Positions 50,005 to 58,980 of a DNA stretch of 64,000 nucleotides are shown here, one piece after another. Every line of letters starts with the position of its first letter. The stretch's first letter is position 1. Source of the stretch: Cutibacterium avidum ATCC 25577 (GTDB lineage: Bacteria; Actinomycetota; Actinomycetes; Propionibacteriales; Propionibacteriaceae); NCBI RefSeq assembly GCF_000227295.1, contig NZ_JH165054.1:197404-261403 (forward strand). The letters run 5' to 3'. Position numbers and translations under genes: made by a program. The notes below the pieces were generated by a model that saw nothing but the letters and a program-made list of their open reading frames with translations, was not told the DNA's origin and searched no databases.

Positions 50005-50034
50005 TCAGGCCGGGCCACCATTGGCCCGACCTGA
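50005..50034. terminator. Bidirectional terminator-like hairpin between the dehydrogenase and telA
   Basis: TCAGGCCGGGCCA and TGGCCCGACCTGA form a 13-bp stem with one mismatch, a G-U wobble when read on the minus strand, between two convergent genes. Confidence 0.6.
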
Positions 50035-50053
50035 GCCCTACCTCACGCAGAGC

Positions 50054-51388
50054 TCACGCGGTGATCGCGACGACCGCAGACTCCTTCTCGGTGGGCACTT
50101 GGGCCATGACAGCCTCGGGCAGGTGTGGTGCGGGAGGAAGCTCGACCTTGTTCGCCGACTTGACGACCAGTTCGGCGACCGTCTTGTCCAGGTCGGCAGA
50201 GGTCCTGGCGATGCTCGACTGGGCTACGAGGATCGCGGCGACCACCTCCTGACGAGCCGACTCGCCGTAACGAACCGCGTCCTCCAGACCGGTGGCCTGC
50301 TGGTCAAGGGATTCAGCGACGTCGAGGATCGTCTGTGGGTCCAGGGTCGGGGTCTGCATCGTGCGGGAGATCTCACCAACGGTCTGTCCAGAAGCCGCGG
50401 CATAGGCCGACAGCACCTCGTTGGCACCCTCGGCGACGGCCTTCTGCATACCTGCGGCCTGCTGGGCCTCGAGCAGCAGACCCCACTGGGCGATGGTGAG
50501 CTTCATCGTCGGGATGGTGAGGTTGACCATGAGGGCCAGACGCTGACCGAGCCCGTAGTGCAGGGCGCGGATGTTGCGAATCTGCGGGCTGGTCGACCAT
50601 GCCACGAACAGACGCTGCTGGAACTCGTTGATGCGCGTCTGCATCGCCGTCATGAATTCGGTGATCCGAGCCCTCTCCTCCTGCTTGGCACGGCCATCCG
50701 GGGCAGACGGCTCGACGACGATCGCAGCCTGCGCCTTGGCAGCCTCGTCGAGTACGGCCTCCATCACGGCGATGGCGCCGACGAGTTGGGCGATCGAGGC
50801 CTCGTTGGCCTGGTAGAGCTCGTCACACAACACGACGTTGCGACGCAGCTCGTGCTGCTTGGTGGCGAGCTGCCCGGAAATGCGGTCAAGCTGCTGATCG
50901 ACCGAGCGAGCCTCCTCGAAGAGCATCTCGACGATGTCGCGGCCACGTCGGAAGATTCCCTTGACGGCGTCGGTGAACTTGTCGAATGTCTCGCGCACCT
51001 CACGGTTGAGGCTCGGGTCATAGTTGCGGCGGAAGGCACGCATCCGGTCGTTGATCTCGTTCATGATCGAGGTTAGTTCGGGAATCTGCACCGGGCCGAC
51101 CTCACGGAAGATCCGATTCACCTGGCTGTTGACGGCTGACAGCGCCTGGTCGCCGAAGGTCCCCAGCGCATCGGTATCGGCGAGCAGGTGCGGGAACTGC
51201 TGCGCAGCAACCTTTCTCGCTGCCTCCTGCTGCTCAGGAGTGAGCATGGCCAGACACGAGAGGGTGTGACCGGGCTCAGCACCCTGCGCGACTTGGACGG
51301 CGAGTTCTCCCACACTGGACTCGGCAACTCCCTTGGCAGGAGTCTCGGCTCCCGCCAAGGCATTGAAATCGATCGACATCTCGGACAT
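50054..51388 (-). CDS. TelA family (toxic anion resistance) protein
   Basis: 444-residue cytosolic helical protein. The core (SQVNRIFREVGPVQIPELT, then SVDQQLDRISGQLATKQHELRR and AMQTRINEFQQRLFVAW) and the conserved TIPTMKLTIAQWGLLLEAQQ-type block identify the TelA family (PF05816), first linked to tellurite resistance and associated with XpaC proteins. The biochemical role is unknown. Last gene of a four-gene cassette with XpaC-like, PBP-like and VWA proteins. ATG 51388 follows AAGG at 6 nt; a start two codons earlier is possible. Long helices suggest a coiled-coil or membrane-remodelling function, which is speculative. Confidence 0.9.
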   Translation of the reverse strand: MSEMSIDFNALAGAETPAKGVAESSVGELAVQVAQGAEPGHTLSCLAMLTPEQQEAARKVAAQQFPHLLADTDALGTFGDQALSAVNSQVNRIFREVGPVQIPELTSIMNEINDRMRAFRRNYDPSLNREVRETFDKFTDAVKGIFRRGRDIVEMLFEEARSVDQQLDRISGQLATKQHELRRNVVLCDELYQANEASIAQLVGAIAVMEAVLDEAAKAQAAIVVEPSAPDGRAKQEERARITEFMTAMQTRINEFQQRLFVAWSTSPQIRNIRALHYGLGQRLALMVNLTIPTMKLTIAQWGLLLEAQQAAGMQKAVAEGANEVLSAYAAASGQTVGEISRTMQTPTLDPQTILDVAESLDQQATGLEDAVRYGESARQEVVAAILVAQSSIARTSADLDKTVAELVVKSANKVELPPAPHLPEAVMAQVPTEKESAVVAITA

Positions 51389-51425
51389 GATCAACCTTTC
51401 GGTGGTGCTGTTCTCGTGGATGTGC

Positions 51426-52586
51426 TCAGGAACACTTCTTGGCGTCAGTGAGGCAGGCCATCAGGGCCTGAGTTACGTCCGCGTTGGTGGCTGGAATGGT
51501 CCGCACCCGTGACGCGAGAGGCAAGTCCTTGAAAGTTGACGTGGTGTTTATCCCAGCATTCGTCGTGGATCGGAAACCGTATTTCTTCCACGCGATCTTC
51601 TGAATCTCATCGTCACGCATGGCGCTGATGAGCCTCCGGCCGTCCGTGTCCAATGCCAGGATCGGGTGATCCGAGTAGATCGTCGGGCTGGGGTACAGCA
51701 CCGTGACGTCCTTGAGGATCTCCTTCGAGTTCGAATTGGTGGCCGCCAGCTGGATGATCTGGTTCTCGTACCCGGCGAACAGCGGGGCCGCGTACTCACC
51801 GCCCTGGGTGAGCCACTGGCTGAAGCCATTCTCGGAACTGGCTGCCTGCAGACCCGAGGTCGCGTACAGCTGCCTCATCTGCGGCAACACCGCCTTGGCC
51901 TGGGCCAGGGTCGGCGACGAGGTGCTGTCCTTGGTGGCCAGGATCGTCAGTTCGAGCTGCATCATGGTGAATCCGGAGTTGGAGCTTCGAGCATCGGTGC
52001 TACGGATTCGCACCGGACCGGCCAGATTCCCGGCCTTGAGCTTCTGCCACGTGGTGCTCTTCGTAGCGTGGTCAAGCAGGAAGGTCTTGATGTCGAACTC
52101 GTAATGATTGTCGACCTTGGTGACGACCTTGGCGCGCTGCAACGCGGCTGTTGCCTCCGGACCGGAGTACACCACCTCAGGGGATTGCAGGACCGTCTGG
52201 GCACGGTATCCGGAGAACTGGCCGAGATGGTCGGCCTCGAAGATCCGCTGTGCCGAAGCGCTGGAGGGCCATAGACAGTTGTATCCGCCCTTCTTGATGT
52301 CATCGGTCGGCATCTGGACCTGGGAGTAGGAGCCCATCGGCACGAACTCGAGCTTGAGGTGGTACTTGTCGGCGAGCACCTTGGTGACTTCGGGGTCGGC
52401 CATGAGTTCGGTCTTCTCCGAACCACCGGCACACTTGATCTCGGTGATCTCGGACGACGACGTCGCCTTGCCACCACCGGCAGACGAGGATGAGTCCGGT
52501 CGCAGGTATAGGTACGACGCTCCCCCGACGACGCACACGAGGAGCAGGATGACGACCCCGATGATGAAACGTGGTTTGGACATCAT
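51426..52586 (-). CDS. Membrane-anchored periplasmic-binding-protein-fold protein
   Basis: 386 residues. A single N-terminal helix (FIIGVVILLLVCVVGGASYLY) anchors the protein; the Cys there lacks a good lipobox, so it is probably not lipidated. After a Ser/Gly linker the extracytoplasmic part looks like a type II substrate-binding fold: IKCAGGSEKTELM, then FVPMGSYSQVQM, NCLWPSSASAQRIF, and later LYPSPTIYSDHPILALD. The fold resembles that in the VWA protein encoded two genes upstream. ATG 52586 overlaps the preceding stop (ATGATG), indicating translational coupling. No ABC permease or ATPase is nearby, so a sensing or scaffold role is more likely than uptake. No specific family is recognised. 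Confidence 0.75.
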   Translation of the reverse strand: MMSKPRFIIGVVILLLVCVVGGASYLYLRPDSSSSAGGGKATSSSEITEIKCAGGSEKTELMADPEVTKVLADKYHLKLEFVPMGSYSQVQMPTDDIKKGGYNCLWPSSASAQRIFEADHLGQFSGYRAQTVLQSPEVVYSGPEATAALQRAKVVTKVDNHYEFDIKTFLLDHATKSTTWQKLKAGNLAGPVRIRSTDARSSNSGFTMMQLELTILATKDSTSSPTLAQAKAVLPQMRQLYATSGLQAASSENGFSQWLTQGGEYAAPLFAGYENQIIQLAATNSNSKEILKDVTVLYPSPTIYSDHPILALDTDGRRLISAMRDDEIQKIAWKKYGFRSTTNAGINTTSTFKDLPLASRVRTIPATNADVTQALMACLTDAKKCS

Positions 52587-53218
52587 TTCTCCTCGATGGC
52601 GAGAACGGGCATTTCAGGCGGGGCGACGGTCGCAAGGTTGGCGCGGTATTCCGCCAGATCACCCTGGTTGATGAGTCGGATCGAATCGACGGCGAAGTCA
52701 AGGAATCGCCGCGTCGCCTGCTCCCCTTCCAGCAACACCTCGTCAGGCTGCTTGTAGTAGGACGGATGCTCCTCGACGTCGCAATAGGTGCTCACCACCC
52801 CCGACAGTGAGCGCAGGTGTCCTTCCAGCTGGCTGGCCGAGGAGTACAGGGATGACGGCGACGCCCGCTTCACCCGATCCAACAGATCCGGGACAACCTT
52901 GGGGATCTGCTGGACCAGTGACTTCATGGACGCCGAGTGCAAGGAGTGACCCTGACTGCTGATCTCGTCGACAATCCGACGACATGACCTCACCTTGTCC
53001 TCGGCATCGTCGTTGTAGGAGTCGTCGCTAATTTGGGCCGGGGAACGCCACATGACCAGGCTGACACCAACTGCGGTGGCGATGGCCAAGCCGGTCGAGA
53101 TGGCCAGGCGAGGGACCGCCGCGACTCCGTCAAGAAGGATCATCATGACGATGAAGACCACGGCGATCGCGGCCAGGGAGGACACAGAGGCGACAGTACG
53201 GGCACGTCGTCGACTCAC
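52583..53218 (-). CDS. XpaC-like membrane protein
   Basis: 211 residues with two close N-terminal membrane helices (about 9-30 and 35-55), then a helical cytoplasmic domain (SMKSLVQQIPKVVPDLLDRV, then LEGHLRSLSGVVSTYCDVEE). Two N-terminal helices plus a helical domain, and the neighbouring TelA gene, match the XpaC family (5-bromo-4-chloroindolyl phosphate hydrolysis protein, PF10112), usually found next to TelA; the sequence match is weak, so the call leans on context. A GTG start overlaps the VWA gene's stop (GTGA); its own stop overlaps the next start. Central member of the four-gene cassette. Confidence 0.65.
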   Translation of the reverse strand: MSRRRARTVASVSSLAAIAVVFIVMMILLDGVAAVPRLAISTGLAIATAVGVSLVMWRSPAQISDDSYNDDAEDKVRSCRRIVDEISSQGHSLHSASMKSLVQQIPKVVPDLLDRVKRASPSSLYSSASQLEGHLRSLSGVVSTYCDVEEHPSYYKQPDEVLLEGEQATRRFLDFAVDSIRLINQGDLAEYRANLATVAPPEMPVLAIEEK

Positions 53219-54870
53219 TTGTATCCCGCAGCTTCCCGCAACGCCGACACCATGTTCTCGTTGCTCACATAGCTACCACCACTGGCCTTCGCGACCTCCT
53301 GAAGCTGCCCGGGCGAAGCACTCTTTCCAAAGGCGATCGTCACGACGGGGATGTGGGCCTTCCTGAGCGCATCGATGGACGGGTCTCGCGAATCGTCCTC
53401 GGACTGCCCATCGGACATGACGACGATCAGCTTCTTGCTCACTGAAGACGTCGACAGTTGCTGAACTGCCCGGTCGAGGCAGCTGTACATGTTCGTTCCG
53501 CCTTGAGGGTCGTAACCGTCAATCTCCTCGCGCAGATCGGTGAGCTTGCTGGGGTCGTTGCCGGTGACCGTCCATGGTCCTGCGGCAAGGTTCCTGTTGA
53601 AGATCGCAACCGTAGTGACGTCCTTCTCCGCTGTTTGCAGTCTGTTGCGCTTGGCCTCGGCGGGATCGAACAATGCCCTCGCCGCATCCTTGACGCCGTC
53701 CCAGCCACCGTTGCTGTCCATCGACCCGGACCCGTCGAGGCAGTAGTAGGTGTTCACCGGCTTGCGGTACAGGGAGTGGTAATTGTCCAGAGCTTGGTCG
53801 ATCACCTCGGAACTGGGGAAGGTGACTCCCTGCTCCTTGAGGGTGGTCTTGATACCCCAGTCAGGATTGAAGACCTTGGTGTCGGCGTTGCTCATGGACA
53901 GGCCGACCCCATTGCCCGGACGCCGTCCGATGGCGGCCAACTTCTTCAGTGCGGCATCGTCCTCGAGTAGGTAGTTCTGCAGCTCGGTGAAGATCTTGTG
54001 ATGTTCCTCGGCATTGGCCTGACCGTGGTCCACGAAACCGAGTGGAGCATCCGAGATCGCCATCGCACCGCGTGGATAGGCGACGTAGAGAGGGTCCTTC
54101 CCCTCCCTGACCAACTTCTGGTTCTCCTCAATGACGAGGTCCTCATAGGTGAACATCGTCTGGCAGAGGTTGGGCTCCTTGACGCACTGACTGGTCATGG
54201 TGCCGGTGGAGGGAGGGGTGCGATCCATGGCATTGAAGAACTTCTTCATGCCGTCGACCACCTTGGGGTCCTTGAGCTGAGTCGCCGTCAGGGCCTGACC
54301 AGGTGGGTTGCCTGCGAAGTGGTTGAGGAAGCTGAACAGGACCGTGTCACCGGAATTCGACTGGGTCGGGTTGGTTGCCCACACCTTGGTCTTGCCGGAT
54401 TCGAGGCTGTCGATGATCTGGACTGCTGTGACGTCCTTCCCGACGAGGCCAAGCCTGTCCATCACCGGCTTGTACCCGGCGTAGACGACCGGTGTGAGGA
54501 ACATCGGTTTGACGTCGCTGAGGACGTGCTTGGTGTTGGCGAGCTGGGAAAACACCGAGGATGCGAACCAGTAGGCATCGGCCTCGACCTGCCCGGCCTG
54601 GAGGTCACGGGCCTGATCAACTGATCCCTTGAGCTTCCACGTACAGGTGTACCCCTTGTCCTTGCACCACGGACCGACGATGGTTTCGAGCACCGTCTTC
54701 TGCTCGGACCCAGCGACGATACGAAGAACCGCCGGGCCCGTTGCCTCTGCGGCCTCAGGCGTACTCGGGTCACGGGACGTCAAGGAGCCCGTTGAGCATC
54801 CTGTGACGGCCAGACACACCGCGGAGACAAAAGCGATGACGACGGTGGGAACATAACGACGCCGACCCAT
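53215..54870 (-). CDS. Lipoprotein with substrate-binding and von Willebrand factor A domains
   Basis: 551 residues. The signal peptide ends in the lipobox AVTGC (Cys25). Residues about 44-340 form a type II substrate-binding (SBP_bac_11-like) domain: VLRIVAGSEQKTVLE, ADAYWFASSVFSQL and NPTQSNSGDTVLFSFL. A VWA domain follows with an intact metal-ion-dependent adhesion site: DGSGS (379-383), Thr459 in GGTNMY and Asp487 in MSDGQSE. It begins the cassette leading to XpaC-like, PBP-like and TelA proteins, all coupled by overlapping start/stop codons except before telA. The mRNA is probably leaderless: TGCTATAAC ends 6 nt before ATG. The ligand is unknown. Confidence 0.88.
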   Translation of the reverse strand: MGRRRYVPTVVIAFVSAVCLAVTGCSTGSLTSRDPSTPEAAEATGPAVLRIVAGSEQKTVLETIVGPWCKDKGYTCTWKLKGSVDQARDLQAGQVEADAYWFASSVFSQLANTKHVLSDVKPMFLTPVVYAGYKPVMDRLGLVGKDVTAVQIIDSLESGKTKVWATNPTQSNSGDTVLFSFLNHFAGNPPGQALTATQLKDPKVVDGMKKFFNAMDRTPPSTGTMTSQCVKEPNLCQTMFTYEDLVIEENQKLVREGKDPLYVAYPRGAMAISDAPLGFVDHGQANAEEHHKIFTELQNYLLEDDAALKKLAAIGRRPGNGVGLSMSNADTKVFNPDWGIKTTLKEQGVTFPSSEVIDQALDNYHSLYRKPVNTYYCLDGSGSMDSNGGWDGVKDAARALFDPAEAKRNRLQTAEKDVTTVAIFNRNLAAGPWTVTGNDPSKLTDLREEIDGYDPQGGTNMYSCLDRAVQQLSTSSVSKKLIVVMSDGQSEDDSRDPSIDALRKAHIPVVTIAFGKSASPGQLQEVAKASGGSYVSNENMVSALREAAGYK

Positions 54871-54876
54871 AACAGC

Positions 54877-54885
54877 GTTATAGCA
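54877..54885 (-). promoter_or_regulatory. Extended -10 promoter (TGCTATAAC) of the VWA-TelA cassette
   Basis: A TGn-TATAAC extended -10 element ends 6 nt before the ATG, so transcription should begin at the start codon. A TTGACA at 54907-54912 is 24 nt upstream, too far for a standard -35. Confidence 0.6.
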
Positions 54886-54951
54886 ATGAGCCGGCGCCGT
54901 GAACGGTGTCAACAGGAAGAGTTCATTGATTCTTCACCAGTGCGTCACCGC

Positions 54952-56637
<1,686 letters not shown>

Positions 56638-56697
56638 CGGCACTCCTCCAGAATCTGCGGGAACGGGGCGGCCGGCACTTCACCGACCGTTGCACAG

Positions 56698-56713
56698 TAT
56701 GCCAGTTGGCATA
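56698..56713. promoter_or_regulatory. Perfect 16-bp palindrome upstream of ettA (candidate operator)
   Basis: TATGCCA-GT-TGGCATA, 7-bp half-sites with 2-bp spacing, located 60 nt before the ettA start. On the minus strand it overlaps CATACT, a possible -10. Regulator unknown. Confidence 0.45.
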
Positions 56714-56757
56714 ACCGTTCCCGTCACAAAGTCATTCCCGATGGATGACCTCGGACT

Positions 56758-57225
56758 TCAGGAACCGACCAATTCGACGTCGTCATCAACCATCTCGGCG
56801 TCCCCGTCGTCGCCAATCGCATCGTGCGGTTCCTGGTATCGCAGCACGTGATCGTCTCCCAGCGGCGCCTCGACCCGCTTTTCGGGGCGACGGCACACGG
56901 CGGACACGCGGGACAGATCCGGTCCGACATTGCTTGCGACGATGATGAGTTGCTCGTGGGAGCCCTCGTCGTCAATCCAATTCCGGGTACGCAGCCGACC
57001 GGTAACCATGACCGGGTCTCCCTTATGCAAGGATGCGGCGCAGTTGTCCGCGAGGCGCCCGTAGACGTGCACCGACAGCCATGTCGTCGTCCCGTCGACC
57101 CACTCCCCCTGCCTCATCGCGCGAGGGGTGTGAGCAACCCGGAACCGGGCTCCACGCCAACCCTCACCAATCTTCATCTCGACATCAGTCCCGAGGTTTC
57201 CGGTAAATGACACGTTTGCGTCCAT
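56758..57225 (-). CDS. ssb: Single-stranded DNA-binding protein
   Basis: 155-residue OB-fold SSB: DANVSFTGNLGTDVEM at the N-terminus, FRVAHTPRAM, WLSVHVYGRLADNCAASLHKG and GDPVMVTGRLRTRNW. ATG 57225 has AAGGAG at 7 nt. The tail is acidic, but it ends DDDVELVGS without the DDDIPF-type tip that recruits replication partners. It may be a second, SsbB-like paralogue used in recombination or stationary phase rather than the essential replisome SSB, which usually lies between rpsF and rpsR. It precedes ettA on the same strand. Confidence 0.88.
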   Translation of the reverse strand: MDANVSFTGNLGTDVEMKIGEGWRGARFRVAHTPRAMRQGEWVDGTTTWLSVHVYGRLADNCAASLHKGDPVMVTGRLRTRNWIDDEGSHEQLIIVASNVGPDLSRVSAVCRRPEKRVEAPLGDDHVLRYQEPHDAIGDDGDAEMVDDDVELVGS

Positions 57226-57369
57226 CTGTGAGCTCCTTTCCACTCACAGACAGTTATCGTCGAGCCCCGGAAAATCCGTCAGGCAATTTCAGATCTGTGG
57301 ACAACTCCAAATTCAGCGCCGACGACCCTGTGGACAACCCTGCACCTGTGGCAAAGCCATTTACCCACG

Positions 57370-58980
57370 TCAGGACGCCTTCGCCAGGATCTTGACGACC
57401 TCGTCGTGGTGATCGAGCTCGACATTGACCGGATCAACGACAGATTGCCATGCCACCTCGGTCAGGTTGGACCGCAATTCAGACCTGGCATGACGCGCAG
57501 CAGCCCGAGCCCCTGCTTGCACACCGATCTGGCACAGCAGAGAAACCACGATGCCCACGACGGCTCCCCCCGCCACGATGAGGGGCGGCACCGGGAAGTC
57601 GTGCCATCTCACCGGTGAAACTCGGAACTGGAAATAGGCCGTCAAGCCATCCGCCAACCACCACGCCGCCCCGGCCAGGACGATGACAATGAGAATCCAC
57701 TGCACCACCGTCACCACCTTCCACCAGCCGGTACCCCGATGCACTCCCAAATCCGTGGAGGCGACAGCCCGATCGATATCGTCGGGTAGAACCTTGCGAT
57801 TCGACAGTGATGCTGCCCGCACCGAGTCGGCCCACGGCCGGGGCAGCCCCTCGGAGGCCTCCGACGCCAGAGAGCGCACTGCCGTGTCCACCTTGGCTCC
57901 TGCGACACCGACGCGTGCCGTCATCGCGCTTCGCTGCACATCGGTGGGTTCTGTCCCGCGCGACAACTCCTTCTTGCGCCTCGAGCCCAGGTCCAAGTGC
58001 AACCGGTGCAACGGATCCTGCCGAAGTTTCGACAACCACGACGTCACCGGCCAACCTGTGGCGTAGTGGCCTCTCTTGCGGTAAGCCTCCCGGGTCGCCT
58101 CGACAACTGGATCGACGCCACCAGCAGTGCACAACGCCTCGATCAATCGGTCGACGGAGTCCTGACTCACCTGACCTGCCTCGGCACCAGTCGCCTCCAA
58201 CAATTGCTGAGAAACGCTGTCGAGGTCAGCATGGAGACGGGCTGCCTGCGCCTTCTTGGCGCGCACGGCACGAGCCAATGCGACGCGCATGTCTTCCACG
58301 CCTTCACCGGTGGTCGCCGAGATTGCCATGATCTTGGCCTTGTCCAGGCCCTCTGAGTCCAGGAGACGACGCAGATCGCGCAAACAGTTCTTACGCTGCT
58401 CCTTGTCGAGACGATCAATCTGGTTGAGAACGACCGTCATGACCTCGGAATGAGTCGCCAGTGGCACCAGATAACGAGTGTGGAGAGCAGCGTCGGCATA
58501 TTTCTGTGGATCGACGACCCACACGATCATGTCGACCATCTCGACGAGTCGATCCACCTCCAGCCGATGCTCGATGCGCACCGAGTCGTGGTCGGGCAGG
58601 TCGAGCAGCACCAAGCCGTCGAGAGCCCCGTCTCCGCCCATGTGGTGACGACGAGGAACGTCGAGCCAGTCCAGCAAGGACTCGGCTGACTCGCTCCCCC
58701 ACACCGCTGCCGTGGCTTTCGAGGTCGTCGGACGACGCACGCCCGGATCCGCGAGGTCCGCACCTGCGAGTGCGTTGAAGGTCGATGACTTTCCCGAACC
58801 GGTGGCGCCAGCAAGGGCAATGACGGTGTGATCCCCACCGATTTGGCACCGTTGGTCAGCACGATCCAGCACTGCGCGCGCACGGTCGACCACTTCATCG
58901 GGGATACGCCCCGCCGACAGATCCACTGCCTTGCTCAGCATCTCAATGCGTTCGGCAAGGTCGACGCGTCGTCTCCTCAT
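57370..58980 (-). CDS. Membrane-anchored dynamin/YfjP-like GTPase (second of pair)
   Basis: 536 residues. The GTPase domain has G1 GATGSGKS (58-65), a switch region RRPTTSKATAAVW, G3 LDLPDHDS and G4 NQID. After a helical region come two hydrophobic helices near the C-terminus (VVQWILIVIVLAGAAWWLAD and VPPLIVAGGAVVGIVVSLL) and a helical tail. It resembles YfjP/Era-like and bacterial dynamin-type GTPases of unknown function. Its start overlaps the stop of the larger GTPase upstream by 4 nt, so the two are translationally coupled and probably form a heteromer. Confidence 0.85.
   Translation of the reverse strand: MRRRRVDLAERIEMLSKAVDLSAGRIPDEVVDRARAVLDRADQRCQIGGDHTVIALAGATGSGKSSTFNALAGADLADPGVRRPTTSKATAAVWGSESAESLLDWLDVPRRHHMGGDGALDGLVLLDLPDHDSVRIEHRLEVDRLVEMVDMIVWVVDPQKYADAALHTRYLVPLATHSEVMTVVLNQIDRLDKEQRKNCLRDLRRLLDSEGLDKAKIMAISATTGEGVEDMRVALARAVRAKKAQAARLHADLDSVSQQLLEATGAEAGQVSQDSVDRLIEALCTAGGVDPVVEATREAYRKRGHYATGWPVTSWLSKLRQDPLHRLHLDLGSRRKKELSRGTEPTDVQRSAMTARVGVAGAKVDTAVRSLASEASEGLPRPWADSVRAASLSNRKVLPDDIDRAVASTDLGVHRGTGWWKVVTVVQWILIVIVLAGAAWWLADGLTAYFQFRVSPVRWHDFPVPPLIVAGGAVVGIVVSLLCQIGVQAGARAAARHARSELRSNLTEVAWQSVVDPVNVELDHHDEVVKILAKAS

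Noticed and set aside
54907..54912. TTGACA as the -35 element of the VWA cassette
   Set aside because: It is 24 nt from the -10 box, too far for a standard promoter; the extended -10 is sufficient.
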